Shown here: piece after piece, positions 41,751-49,249 of the stretch
Layout of the letters: each line of letters starts with the position of its first letter
How positions within the stretch are numbered: the first letter of the stretch is position 1
Source: a virus
Virus record (IMG/VR): IMGVR_UViG_3300027816_000103
Coordinates: 1 to 64,000 of that record
Strand: one strand, 5' to 3'
DNA: 64,000 nucleotides
Position numbers and translations under genes: made by a program
The notes under the pieces: model-generated
Told to the model about the DNA's origin: nothing
Database searches by the model: none
The model's input: only the letters and a program-made list of their open reading frames with translations

Positions 41751-42008
41751 ATGAAAAACAAAAATCAAAAATCAACTAATGTTTATGAAATAAACACAAC
41801 TGCATGGGATGAAGAAAATTTTTACTTGCTAACTACCCTTACAGAAAAACAAGTTATAAAAGTAATTAAACCTATTGTCAGTAAGGAAAGAAGAAGTAAT
41901 TCAGATGAATATTTTTATGACAATGAAACACTAGTTAGTACTTTAATTGAAAAATATCCTGATGAAGTGGTAGAATTTTATCAATCATTTGAAACAATAA
42001 CAATTTAA
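41751..42008 (+). CDS. Hypothetical protein (85 aa)
   Basis: 85 residues. MKNKNQKSTNVYEINTTAWD, then FYLLTTLTEKQVIKVIKPIV, then an acidic C-terminus. Encoded between the JAB gene and a cluster of very small genes. No family recognised. Confidence 0.55.
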   Translation: MKNKNQKSTNVYEINTTAWDEENFYLLTTLTEKQVIKVIKPIVSKERRSNSDEYFYDNETLVSTLIEKYPDEVVEFYQSFETITI

Positions 42009-42021
42009 AAAATTAAACAAA

Positions 42022-42228
42022 ATGTATAAAACAAAATGCAACATGGAAAAAGAAAAAGCAATTGAAAGGATCGAAGAGATCCGACACGAAATAATTAACC
42101 AACGAGTTAGTTATGGTGAGTTACTAGAATTGTATGAGCTAAGAGAGTTTGTAGATATAAACGACCTTGAACTTATGCAATGGATATATGATGAGGAAGA
42201 GTACAATGCTTTAAATAATAACCAATAA
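42022..42228 (+). CDS. Small acidic helical protein (68 aa)
   Basis: 68 residues; start at 42022 (MYKTKCN) or at 42043 (MEKEKAIERI), which has a less A-rich leader. Acidic helical protein with a YGELLELYELREFVDINDLE segment. Unknown function. Confidence 0.55.
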   Translation: MYKTKCNMEKEKAIERIEEIRHEIINQRVSYGELLELYELREFVDINDLELMQWIYDEEEYNALNNNQ

Positions 42229-42238
42229 AAACAAACCT

Positions 42239-42481
42239 ATGGAAAACACAGAAATCAAAATTGAAAAAAATGTACCTATTCCAGACAATAAAAAGAAAGG
42301 TAGAAAAACCATGTACCCATTCCATGTAATGAATGTAGGAGATAGCTTCTTTGTAGATGATATGCTTCCCCGCTCATTGTACCAAACATCAAGAACTTTT
42401 GCTAACAGAAATTCTTTAGATTGGAAATTTAAAGCATCTAAAGAAGGGGAAAACGGAACAAGGATATGGAGAATAAAATAA
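42239..42481 (+). CDS. Small conserved phage protein (80 aa)
   Basis: 80 residues. The core PFHVMNVGDSFFVDDMLPRS ... WKFKASKEGENGTRIWRIK fits a small family in phages and elements with a V-G-D-S-F ... R-x-W-R-I pattern, thought to be a compact DNA- or protein-binding fold. Role unknown. Overlaps the next gene by 16 bases. Confidence 0.65.
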   Translation: MENTEIKIEKNVPIPDNKKKGRKTMYPFHVMNVGDSFFVDDMLPRSLYQTSRTFANRNSLDWKFKASKEGENGTRIWRIK

Positions 42482-42642
42482 GCAAAAGAGAAATTTTAGT
42501 ACAGGAACTAGAATTTCTCAAAATAGAAAAGAAAAAATGTACTCTAAATTCTGATAGATACAAATTCATACAGGCAGTAATAAATTACATAATTACAGAG
42601 ATAAACTACTATGGTGACAAAAATAAAGGTTACAGGGAATAA
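42466..42642 (+). CDS. Small helical protein (58 aa), overlapping frame
   Basis: 58 residues: MENKISKREILVQELEFLKI, then EKKKCTLNSDRYKFIQAVIN, then YIITEINYYGDKNKGYRE. Starts within the end of the previous gene and ends inside the start of the next (32-base overlap). Charged helical sequence with no stop for its full length supports translation. Function unknown. Confidence 0.55.
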   Translation: MENKISKREILVQELEFLKIEKKKCTLNSDRYKFIQAVINYIITEINYYGDKNKGYRE

Positions 42643-42919
42643 AACTATCCTGACAGAATGTAATAAAACAGAGCTGTCAAACCTCAAACAGAGAATAGAA
42701 TTTATGAAACGATCTTATGAGGAAATAGATAAGCTGATAGGCTATATACAGGAATATCCAGATATGCCTATAGATAAACTGATGAGAATATCTACAGGAA
42801 ACTCCCCACGAATATACCGGAACACGAAAAAAGAAAAAGTTTACATTTATAAAAACATAAAAGTATATGAAAAAACAAGAGAAAGAAAAACAAGAAAAAA
42901 ACTCAGTCAAGATAACTGA
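42611..42919 (+). CDS. Hypothetical basic protein (102 aa)
   Basis: 102 residues: short beta start (MVTKIKVTGNKTILTECNKT), a helix (NLKQRIEFMKRSYEEIDKLI), then a basic C-terminus (RNTKKEKVYIYKNIKVYEKT). Starts inside the previous gene and overlaps the next by 53 bases. Basic nature fits nucleic-acid binding. Unknown family. Confidence 0.55.
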   Translation: MVTKIKVTGNKTILTECNKTELSNLKQRIEFMKRSYEEIDKLIGYIQEYPDMPIDKLMRISTGNSPRIYRNTKKEKVYIYKNIKVYEKTRERKTRKKLSQDN

Positions 42920-43097
42920 GATATTATCTGAGGAAGAAATTAATACCCTCAAGAAATACTACGATTGCAACCAATGGAACGAAGCAAGAAGGTACTTAAA
43001 CGAGGAGGACAGAAAGAAACAACTACATGACAAAGGAATATTGGCTGACTACCTATTCTACTACCTGTTCTACATTTTTTCGGACAACAAACAATAA
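42867..43097 (+). CDS. Hypothetical charged protein (76 aa)
   Basis: 76 residues. A Lys/Glu-rich start (MKKQEKEKQEKNSVKITEIL) then SEEEINTLKKYYDCNQWNEA and a hydrophobic aromatic C-terminus (ADYLFYYLFYIFSDNKQ). Overlaps the previous gene by 53 bases. The last gene before the terminator at 43178. Unknown function. Confidence 0.5.
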   Translation: MKKQEKEKQEKNSVKITEILSEEEINTLKKYYDCNQWNEARRYLNEEDRKKQLHDKGILADYLFYYLFYIFSDNKQ

Positions 43098-43177
43098 ATG
43101 AACTAATTAATAGAAAAATCAAATAATAGAAAACTTTAAGAAAAAATAAATACTTTTGCTATTGCGCGCAAAAATAG

Positions 43178-43217
43178 GTGGGGGAAGTTTTATGTGTGTT
43201 TACTTCCTCCACTTTTT
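43178..43217 (+). terminator. Rho-independent terminator
   Basis: Eleven-pair stem GTGGGGGAAGT (43178-43188) / ACTTCCTCCAC (43202-43212) with one G-T pair, 13-base loop, and TTTTT at 43213-43217. Ends the 40.8-43.1 kb small-gene cluster. Confidence 0.9.
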
Positions 43218-43238
43218 AAAACAAACACAAAATATTAA

Positions 43239-43529
43239 ATGAACAAATTTTTAAACAACATGAATACAGAAAAAATAACTCACAGAAAAATCTTTGAATT
43301 CTATCCTGGACTGATGCTGATAAAAACAGCTCCAAAAGAAATAAGAAGAATAAGAGAATTCATAATTGAAAAAGACAATAAACTTTTTTTAATGGATGAA
43401 TCATTTGAATTCTACGATACAGGGGAAATTGAATTCTGGCAAATAGTAAGCAACAAAGGATATACAAACCTAGACCACCTATGCCAAGATATTCTAATGA
43501 AAAAACAATTACTAATAGGTCTTAATTGA
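43239..43529 (+). CDS. Hypothetical protein, paralogue of next gene product
   Basis: 96 residues from ATG at 43239; ATG at 43260 is an equally possible start. The HRKIFEFYPGLMLIKTAPKE segment and DESFEFYDTGEIEFWQIVSN correspond to TKIYEVYPFLLDEQMGTPEE and FTEIPFVNEEGELDCMYIIF in the next product, so the two are paralogues. Stop overlaps the next gene's TTG (TTGA). Function unknown. Confidence 0.65.
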   Translation: MNKFLNNMNTEKITHRKIFEFYPGLMLIKTAPKEIRRIREFIIEKDNKLFLMDESFEFYDTGEIEFWQIVSNKGYTNLDHLCQDILMKKQLLIGLN

Positions 43530-43819
43530 TAAGGGCAACAAAAATATACGAAGTTTACCCCTTTCTTTTGGATGAGCAGATGGGCACTCCAGAAGAAATT
43601 AAAAAACTATCGTATAAGGAAAGGAAAAAGATGAAAGAATATGTTGAATATATTGTACTAACTGAACATTCAAAAGTCTCATTATTTACGGAAATACCAT
43701 TCGTGAACGAGGAAGGAGAACTAGATTGTATGTACATAATATTTGATGAATTTAATAGCATAGATGAACTGTTAGATGGAAATAGATTGAAAAACATATC
43801 TTTAGTTTCACTTAATTAA
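43526..43819 (+). CDS. Hypothetical protein with TTG start
   Basis: 97 residues starting at TTG 43526, which overlaps the upstream stop as TTGA, the analogue of ATGA coupling. There is no ATG before the conserved paralogue region KIYEVYPFLL, so the TTG or another non-ATG codon must be used. The chain is alpha/beta and acidic. Paralogue of the previous gene product. Confidence 0.6.
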   Translation: MIRATKIYEVYPFLLDEQMGTPEEIKKLSYKERKKMKEYVEYIVLTEHSKVSLFTEIPFVNEEGELDCMYIIFDEFNSIDELLDGNRLKNISLVSLN

Positions 43820-43899
43820 TTCCTTAAAAAAACCTAAAAAATTAAACTATTAGAAAAAATTTCGATATTTGCAAGTATTAATTAAAAAACAAATAAAAA

Positions 43900-44070
43900 A
43901 TGAAAGCAAAAAAATCAGGCGCTAAAATGCCAGGTGCAGGAATGGCGAAGAAAGTAACCATGAAAGCAAGCAAAGGAAGTATTAAGCCTTCCGCTAAGAA
44001 AATGACAATGAAAATGGGAACTGCTAAAAAGGCTTCCGCTAAATTGTCATACGGAAAAAAGATGAAATAA
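43900..44070 (+). CDS. Very basic Lys/Ala/Met-rich small protein
   Basis: 56 residues: MKAKKSGAKMPGAGMAKKVT, then MKASKGSIKPSAKKMTMKMG, then TAKKASAKLSYGKKMK. About a third Lys, no acidic residues; resembles histone H1 tails or condensing peptides. ATG at 43900 after AATAAAAA; stop 3 bases before the next ATG. Likely binds nucleic acid, perhaps helping DNA compaction or interacting with the host chromosome or ribosome. A near-consensus GATATTTG lies about 29 bases upstream. Confidence 0.6.
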   Translation: MKAKKSGAKMPGAGMAKKVTMKASKGSIKPSAKKMTMKMGTAKKASAKLSYGKKMK

Positions 44071-44073
44071 TTT

Positions 44074-44262
44074 ATGAAAAAATCATCTAAGCATCCAGGC
44101 TTCAAAGCTGTTCAAAAGAAAATTGCATCTAAGCAAGGAATATCTATGGACAGAGCAGGAGCTATCTTAGCAGCAGGGGCGAGAAAAGCATCTCCCTCCG
44201 CTATCAAAAAAAATCCAAGTCTGAAAAAAGTATCAGGCGTGGTAAAGAAAAAATCCAAATAA
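44074..44262 (+). CDS. Small basic phage protein (62 aa)
   Basis: 62 residues. KHPGFKAVQKKIASKQGISM, then DRAGAILAAGARKASPSAIK, then a Lys-rich end. This K-H-P-G-F-K-A-V-Q-x-x-I-A ... A-G-A-I-L-A pattern recurs in many phages of unrelated hosts as a small virion-block or nucleoid-type protein. Function not established. Encoded directly after another highly basic protein. Confidence 0.7.
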   Translation: MKKSSKHPGFKAVQKKIASKQGISMDRAGAILAAGARKASPSAIKKNPSLKKVSGVVKKKSK

Positions 44263-44270
44263 ATAAAAAT

Positions 44271-44296
44271 CCCCTTGCCAATTCTTAGGCGAGGGG
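44271..44296. other. Hairpin CCCCTTGCC / GGCGAGGGG
   Basis: Nine-pair stem with one G-T pair, 44271-44279 with 44288-44296, loop of 8, followed by AATTT only. Located between the basic-protein gene and the next gene; a weak terminator or mRNA end-protector. Confidence 0.55.
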
Positions 44297-44319
44297 AATT
44301 TAAAAAAATCAACTACAGA

Positions 44320-44535
44320 ATGGACATACCCTCAGAATTGAACGAGATTCATCAGTCACTTTTTTATAAAAACGATAGACTGAGAGTATTGGAATTAAAG
44401 AAATTCCTTACAGAAAATTGTTACCTGCCGGAAACAATAGCGCAATTAGAAAAGTCAAAAATAGCCAAGCAATTAGCCGAACAATTACCATTATTAACCC
44501 TTAAAGAACTATTAAAAAAACATGGAATCAAGTGA
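44320..44535 (+). CDS. Small helical protein (71 aa)
   Basis: 71 residues from ATG at 44320 (MDIPSELNEIHQSLFYKNDR); an upstream TTG inside the hairpin is not a credible start. Helical, Leu/Lys-rich. Overlaps the next gene by 14 bases. Unknown. Confidence 0.6.
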   Translation: MDIPSELNEIHQSLFYKNDRLRVLELKKFLTENCYLPETIAQLEKSKIAKQLAEQLPLLTLKELLKKHGIK

Positions 44536-45034
44536 ACATGAAGAAGTTTTAATTAAACACAGGATATTTTTATCCCTAATAGCAGTATCAACCCACCTAA
44601 GAGCTGACTATACTCCAAAGGCACTCAAACTATTTAAAGATGAACTTAATGTAGTGTATGAGGAAACTAGGAAAAAACTTGATGAGGAACTTGTAGATCA
44701 AGAACCTTTAATCAGAAAAAAGGCTTTCTCCCGCGCACAACATAAGTTAATCGACAAACCTTTCAGCGAGAAATATAAGGCTGAACAAAAGATAAATAGA
44801 GTATTAACGGAAGTTATAGACCAGACAATAGCTGATGGGAATACAATCCTGCTTACACAAGTAATACAGGAACTATGTAGGGCAAAAGACCTCAGAGATG
44901 TAGTAACATTAATGATAATGTACAACAAAGGAAATTTTGATGAAATATTTAAAAAAATAAAAGAAAATGAAAATTCTAAAATCATTACTAATAATATGCC
45001 TATCACTAATATTAGTGGTACTAATAATGCTTGA
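44522..45034 (+). CDS. Hypothetical helical protein (170 aa)
   Basis: 170 residues, all-helical: LIKHRIFLSLIAVSTHLRAD, YEETRKKLDEELVDQEPLIR, KINRVLTEVIDQTIADGNTI, LLTQVIQELCRAKDLRDVVT. Asn/Ile-rich C-terminal tail. Starts inside the previous gene and overlaps the next by 68 bases. No family recognised. Confidence 0.6.
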   Translation: MESSEHEEVLIKHRIFLSLIAVSTHLRADYTPKALKLFKDELNVVYEETRKKLDEELVDQEPLIRKKAFSRAQHKLIDKPFSEKYKAEQKINRVLTEVIDQTIADGNTILLTQVIQELCRAKDLRDVVTLMIMYNKGNFDEIFKKIKENENSKIITNNMPITNISGTNNA

Positions 45035-45155
45035 TGGTTGGCAAAGGTTTAATTATGTAGCCATTCTATCTTTGATTCTTGCAATAATATTTTGTATGGT
45101 ACTTGCATACGAACTATTTGAGACAGAGAAAGATATATACGATAAAGAAGATTAG
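44967..45155 (+). CDS. Small two-span membrane protein
   Basis: 62 residues. Two hydrophobic segments, ILKSLLIICLSLILVVLIML and YVAILSLILAIIFCMVLAYE, separated by DGWQRFN, then an acidic tail ETEKDIYDKED. Starts inside the previous gene in another frame. The layout is holin-like, although it lies far from the amidase gene; a host-membrane effector is the alternative. Confidence 0.6.
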   Translation: MKILKSLLIICLSLILVVLIMLDGWQRFNYVAILSLILAIIFCMVLAYELFETEKDIYDKED

Positions 45156-45157
45156 CT

Positions 45158-45577
45158 ATGTTCAAACCCCACTTTGCAGAATGTATTTCCTGCCGAGAGA
45201 ATAAACTGTTGGTAGTCAAGAAGTTGCTTTGCGAAAAATGTAATATGAAGTTAAAGTCTGGGAGAAAAAAACCAAACATAAAAACTAAAAGAAAAAGAAC
45301 AGGAGAAGGAGAACTATTTTTAAAGATATGGAACGAAAGACCACATATTTGTAAAGTATGTTCTAAGTACCTAACAGATCCTCCAAAGACTTATTACTTC
45401 ATGCACATTGTACCAAAGGGAAGACTACCGGAAGCAAGACTTGATGAGGAAAATATATGGCTAGGATGCTTTGAGTGTCATCAAGTATATGACAGAGGAC
45501 TTCCACAAAACAATCCGCTATTTAACAAAATACTCAAGAAAAAGGAAGAGATAGAAATTAAGTACAATGCAAAATAA
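45158..45577 (+). CDS. Zinc-finger HNH-like protein (NinG-type)
   Basis: 139 residues. N-terminal Cys pairs CISCRE and CEKC form a zinc finger, followed by a basic linker (SGRKKPNIKTKRKRT). The C-terminal domain has CKVC, a His in YYFMHIVPKGRLPEARLDEE, an Asn soon after, and CFECHQVYD, the pattern of HNH-like recombination nucleases such as phage NinG. Such proteins cut branched or recombination intermediates. Located upstream of the replication operon. Catalytic details inferred. Confidence 0.65.
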   Translation: MFKPHFAECISCRENKLLVVKKLLCEKCNMKLKSGRKKPNIKTKRKRTGEGELFLKIWNERPHICKVCSKYLTDPPKTYYFMHIVPKGRLPEARLDEENIWLGCFECHQVYDRGLPQNNPLFNKILKKKEEIEIKYNAK

Positions 45578-45591
45578 CTAAATTAGCATAT

Positions 45592-45741
45592 ATGAAAAAG
45601 AATAAATTAGGAGTAGAAAATTCACTCTGGAACAATATCAGAAAAAAAGCAGAGATGAATAAAAAATCAGGAGCTAAACCTAAAAAGCCAACTAAGGCTA
45701 TGATAAAACAAGAAAGAAAAATCAAATCTAAAACAAAATAA
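45592..45741 (+). CDS. Very basic small protein (49 aa)
   Basis: 49 residues: MKKNKLGVENSLWNNIRKKA, then EMNKKSGAKPKKPTKAMIKQ, then ERKIKSKTK. About 35 percent Lys/Arg. The G-V-x-N-S-L-W-x-N-I-R-K-K-R/A start recurs in small phage proteins. ATG at 45592, 15 bases after the previous stop. Likely binds nucleic acid. Confidence 0.6.
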   Translation: MKKNKLGVENSLWNNIRKKAEMNKKSGAKPKKPTKAMIKQERKIKSKTK

Positions 45742-45797
45742 AAATGAAAAAGAAAGGTAAAAAATCAAAAGGATGTAAATAATTAAAATCAAAAAAC

Positions 45798-46061
45798 ATG
45801 GCAAAAGCACAACCCTCTCAGGGAAAACGATTCGTTAAAATCGTAAAGAACTCTGCTACCGGCAGGACAAAGAAAGTGTCTTACGGACAGGCAGGAAAAG
45901 CAAAAGATGGAGGAGACAGGATAAGACCTGGAACAAGTAAAGGTGATTCCTATTGCGCTCGTTCACTTAAAATAAAAGGAGATTGGAAAAGTGATCCAAA
46001 TAGTCCTAATAACCTTTCCCGCAAAAAGTGGAAATGTAAAGGAAGTAAATCAATGAAATAA
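45798..46061 (+). CDS. Conserved small basic phage protein (87 aa)
   Basis: 87 residues. VSYGQAGKAKDGGDRIRPGT, SKGDSYCARSLKIKGDWKSD and PNSPNNLSRKKWKCKGSK match a family highly conserved across distant phages, including marine ones. The role is unknown; the basic, invariant Arg/Gly/Cys pattern suggests nucleic-acid or metal binding. Stop overlaps the next ATG (TAATG). Confidence 0.75.
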   Translation: MAKAQPSQGKRFVKIVKNSATGRTKKVSYGQAGKAKDGGDRIRPGTSKGDSYCARSLKIKGDWKSDPNSPNNLSRKKWKCKGSKSMK

Positions 46062-46273
46062 TGAAAGCTACATTAGAGTTTGATATTAATGATTTTGATG
46101 ATAGAATGGCTCATTACAGATGTGTAAAAGCATTAGACATGGCTATCGTACTTTGGGAAATAAAAGTTAATATACTAAATCCAAAGCACGAATTAACATC
46201 AGAAGAAATTGCTGACAAGATAAATGAATTGTATCATCAGCACAATATAGACATAGACCAAATAATAACTTAA
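46061..46273 (+). CDS. Small conserved hypothetical protein (70 aa)
   Basis: 70 residues, MKATLEFDINDFDDRMAHYR with a helical LDMAIVLWEIKVNILNPKHE. The F-D ... D-D-R-x-x-H pattern is seen in small phage proteins encoded beside replication genes. Coupled to the previous gene by TAATG. Unknown function. Confidence 0.65.
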   Translation: MKATLEFDINDFDDRMAHYRCVKALDMAIVLWEIKVNILNPKHELTSEEIADKINELYHQHNIDIDQIIT

Positions 46274-46286
46274 AAAAAACAACAAA

Positions 46287-46397
46287 ATGATTACAGCAAC
46301 AACAAACATGATGTACTATCAATGGTGGGATAACTTTAATTGGTCCCTATACCATAGACTTCTTGAAATTAGAATGGAGAAGGAGTTTAGAAGATGA
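46287..46397 (+). CDS. Tiny Trp/Tyr-rich protein (36 aa)
   Basis: 36 residues: MITATTNMMYYQWWDNFNWS, then LYHRLLEIRMEKEFRR. ATG at 46287 after an A-rich leader; its stop overlaps the next gene's ATG (ATGA), which supports real translation and coupling. Unknown function. Confidence 0.5.
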   Translation: MITATTNMMYYQWWDNFNWSLYHRLLEIRMEKEFRR

Positions 46398-46861
46398 TTG
46401 ATGAGACTATTATTGAGGCAGAATGTACTGAAACAGGTTTCAACATTCTCTCCCTCCACGAAGAACTATTGTTCTGTGGAGCAAACATTGGAAAGAAAGT
46501 CCTACTTTCCGCTAAATTAGCTTCTGATGTATCTGAAAAGGATAAACTATTTGCTTACTACTATAAAGTTATTCTTCCCCGCGCCATAGTTGGATATTCC
46601 GATGCAGGATATGAGGGAATGGATAAAGTGTCTGCCGACTATATGCTATCAGCAGAATTGTTAAAAGGATATGTAAGAGACCCTGATGGTAAATACATTC
46701 CAACAGTAATATCTAAATCAACAATTACAAAAGATAAGTTACATAAGTTTGTCACAGACTGCATACATATAATTGAAAGCAGATTCGGTATTCCTGTACC
46801 AGATGCAACAGAGTATCTTGAAAGCATAAGGACAAATCGTAAGTTAAAAAAGGCTAAATAA
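46394..46861 (+). CDS. Conserved phage protein near replication genes (155 aa)
   Basis: 155 residues. FAYYYKVILPRAIVGYSDAG, KVSADYMLSAELLKGYVRDP, KDKLHKFVTDCIHIIESRFG and IPVPDATEYL form a pattern recurring in phages upstream of recombination genes. It resembles the general layout of NinB-like or HTH-type accessory proteins, but no catalytic residue set is clear. Last gene before the replication operon promoter. Confidence 0.6.
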   Translation: MIDETIIEAECTETGFNILSLHEELLFCGANIGKKVLLSAKLASDVSEKDKLFAYYYKVILPRAIVGYSDAGYEGMDKVSADYMLSAELLKGYVRDPDGKYIPTVISKSTITKDKLHKFVTDCIHIIESRFGIPVPDATEYLESIRTNRKLKKAK

Positions 46862-46883
46862 AAATAAGAGTATAGCTATAAAT

Positions 46884-46910
46884 TAACCAAAAGAGGTTAT
46901 CTTTGTAACC
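46884..46910 (+). promoter_or_regulatory. Replication operon promoter with three TAACC/GGTTA boxes
   Basis: TATCTTTG at 46898-46905 is a perfect TAnnTTTG. It is bracketed by TAACC (46884-46888), GGTTA (46895-46899) and TAACC (46906-46910), alternately oriented with an exact 11-base step. The middle box overlaps the -7 element, so a dimeric repressor binding here would block transcription of the operon that begins at 46929. No TTG box was found. Confidence 0.6.
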
Positions 46911-46928
46911 CTTTTAATACAAAACAAT

Positions 46929-47948
46929 ATGAGTAATGTTAAATTTACAAACAAGTTAAACCTGCCTGAGCCTTTAGTAAATGCCTTGCAGTATGATTCT
47001 CACAGGATGATGGGTCATGTTTCTGTAACACAACTAATTGAGCCTCCCCGCATCAGAGTTCTTAAAAAGTTTATTGAGAAAGAAGAAGATGTAACCGACA
47101 GAATGTGGATGCTATGGGGTAGTGCAATACACAATATCCTTGAGAAGTCAAACATGAGCGGGAAGAATAAAGATGCTATAAGAACTGTAGCAAACCTATT
47201 CAAGTCAAAGTCTCAAGCTCAAGATGATACCTATGATAGAGTAGCCAACTATTTAAAGTCTGAGGAAGAGAAGTTGGTATTTGACCCAAACGAAAGATAC
47301 ATCATTGAAAAGACATTTGTTGCCCCTATAGAAGGATGGGACTTATGCGGAACAGTTGACCTTTATGATAAGGAGAAGCAGATTATCCAGGATTGGAAGC
47401 TATGTAAAACGTACAAATGGACTTCTGCTGAATCTCGTAAACAATGGATAAAGCAATTAAATGTATATGCTTGGCTACTTGAAAAGAATGGTTTCCCTGT
47501 CAAAGGTTTACAGATTGTACCATTTTTTAGAGATTGGACTGCTTTAACACATAAATACAAGTCTCAAAGAGGACAAGACTATCCTGATACAGAGGTAGCA
47601 ATAATTGATATTCCTCTAAAACCATTAGACCAGATTGAAGCATACGTTAAAAGCTGTATCAAAGATCATCAAAGAGCAGAAGATGGAGAGGTTAGAGATT
47701 GTACCGGAGAAGAGAGGTGGGCAGAAGCTGATGTATATGCAGTAATGGTTGAAGGAGGCTCAAGAGCTAAATTCAAATTTGCAACATACGAACAAGCACA
47801 AAACTATATAGAAGAGTTTGGATATAAATTCGTTAAGCCATTGTATGTTCAACATAGACCAGGCAAGTCTAAAAGATGCGAGGAGTATTGTCCTGTCTTT
47901 GAACAATGCCCACAGATTAAAAAAATAGTACCAACAATTTTAGATTAA
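46929..47948 (+). CDS. PD-(D/E)XK nuclease, Cas4/RecB-like
   Basis: 339 residues. WGSAIHNILEKS at about 58-69 (motif I with His), CGTVDLYDKE at about 138 (motif II Asp), IIQDWKLCKT at about 149 (motif III D-x-K) and WIKQLNVYAWLLEK at about 173 (motif QxxxY) define the RecB-type nuclease. C-terminal Cys residues (CEEYCPVFEQC plus an upstream DCTGEERW) suggest a Cas4/AddB-like iron-sulfur cluster. Acts on DNA ends, probably in recombination-dependent replication. First gene of the replication operon. Confidence 0.85.
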   Translation: MSNVKFTNKLNLPEPLVNALQYDSHRMMGHVSVTQLIEPPRIRVLKKFIEKEEDVTDRMWMLWGSAIHNILEKSNMSGKNKDAIRTVANLFKSKSQAQDDTYDRVANYLKSEEEKLVFDPNERYIIEKTFVAPIEGWDLCGTVDLYDKEKQIIQDWKLCKTYKWTSAESRKQWIKQLNVYAWLLEKNGFPVKGLQIVPFFRDWTALTHKYKSQRGQDYPDTEVAIIDIPLKPLDQIEAYVKSCIKDHQRAEDGEVRDCTGEERWAEADVYAVMVEGGSRAKFKFATYEQAQNYIEEFGYKFVKPLYVQHRPGKSKRCEEYCPVFEQCPQIKKIVPTILD

Positions 47949-47951
47949 AGA

Positions 47952-49247
47952 ATGGACTTAAAATTTCAACACATCGATATTCACAACTTTAAGAATATCG
48001 AACAGAGGACTGTCGACATAAATGGTCGCAGCTTCTTGATAATGGGTAAGAATGGCTCTGGTAAATCTTCATTTATTCAAGCACTACTTTCCCCGCTTGA
48101 CACCAAGGTTATTGCTTCTATGCCTGTTAAAGATGGCGAGGAACAAGCAAAGATTGAGGTTGTATTGTCAGGAGATGTTAATGGTAAAAGGACCAAGTAC
48201 AGCCTTGAAATGTATTTTAGTGCCAAGACTAACAAAGGCAGGTTAGTTGTATATAACGAAACAGGAGAGAAGATAAGCGCCCCAAGTACATTTGTTAAAT
48301 CTTTAATAGGTGATATATCTTTTGACATAATGGAGTTTGTTAATGCTCCTAAAAGTCATAAGATTAATACTCTAAGAATGCTATCTGGAAAGGACAGAGA
48401 GATAACTTTGATTGAAAGAGAGATTAAAGAAGTTAAGGATGGATTGCAATACCTTAAAAAAAGAGAGAAAGAACTTAATGCTTTTGTGGAAGAGCATGAT
48501 CTTTCGCAGGAAGTAATTAAAAAGTATGAGCAACCTATCAATGTAAGTGATATTCATAAAAAGTTAGAGGAATTCAATAAAGTTGCTTTAAACTACTCAA
48601 AAATCAAAGATGGTGTTTCCTCAAGAAAGATGGAAGTTAACCTGTTTAAATCAAAAATAAATGATTTAGAGGTAAGGATGAGAGAGATGCAGAATGAGAT
48701 TAACAATATGAATGAAGCAATTTCTCTCAAACTTGCTGAGATTAATAAAGGGGAGGAGTGGTTAGAAAATAATCAAATGCCTGATTTAACATCAATCCAC
48801 AATGAATTAAACTTTGCCATAGAACATAATTCAGAGCATGATAAGATTAAGTCAGTTTACTCAAAGCATAAAGAAATGGTTGAAACACAGAACAATATAT
48901 CAACCAACGAAGCAATACTTAAAAAGATTGTAGCAGACAGAGACAATTTAATTAAGAAGTCTAAATTGCCTGTTAAGGGATTGACATGGACTGATGATGA
49001 AGTTTATATCAATGGACTTCCTCTTGAGTCTGAGCAGATTAATAAGTCAACTTTGTTTGAGATAGGAGCTGATATATCTATGGCTCTTAATCCTAATCTA
49101 AAAGTAATCTTCCTGCACGATGGCTCTCTATTCGACAAAGAACATTTAAAGGCAGTTGTTAAAAAGGTTGAGGAGAAAGGCTACCAATGTATAATTGAAT
49201 ACGTTGCCGAGAATCCAGAGTTTGAAATACAATTTTTAGAAAAATAA
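47952..49247 (+). CDS. SMC/RecF-like ATPase
   Basis: 431 residues. IHNFKNIEQRTVDINGRSFL and Walker A GKNGSGKSS at about 32-40 are typical of RecF/Rad50/SMC N-lobes. A long coiled coil spans about 155-330. The C-terminal lobe has KVIFLHDGSLFD where a Walker B would be, short of the usual D-E pair, so the hydrolysis site may be non-canonical. Coiled-coil ATPases of this kind work with nucleases; it is encoded 3 bases after the Cas4-like nuclease gene, suggesting a two-subunit machine. Confidence 0.8.
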   Translation: MDLKFQHIDIHNFKNIEQRTVDINGRSFLIMGKNGSGKSSFIQALLSPLDTKVIASMPVKDGEEQAKIEVVLSGDVNGKRTKYSLEMYFSAKTNKGRLVVYNETGEKISAPSTFVKSLIGDISFDIMEFVNAPKSHKINTLRMLSGKDREITLIEREIKEVKDGLQYLKKREKELNAFVEEHDLSQEVIKKYEQPINVSDIHKKLEEFNKVALNYSKIKDGVSSRKMEVNLFKSKINDLEVRMREMQNEINNMNEAISLKLAEINKGEEWLENNQMPDLTSIHNELNFAIEHNSEHDKIKSVYSKHKEMVETQNNISTNEAILKKIVADRDNLIKKSKLPVKGLTWTDDEVYINGLPLESEQINKSTLFEIGADISMALNPNLKVIFLHDGSLFDKEHLKAVVKKVEEKGYQCIIEYVAENPEFEIQFLEK

Positions 49248-49249
49248 AT

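Noticed and set aside
45744-45782. 12-codon frame MKKKGKKSKGCK
   Set aside because: Too short to separate from chance in Lys-rich sequence, although it has an A-rich leader and sits between two small basic genes.
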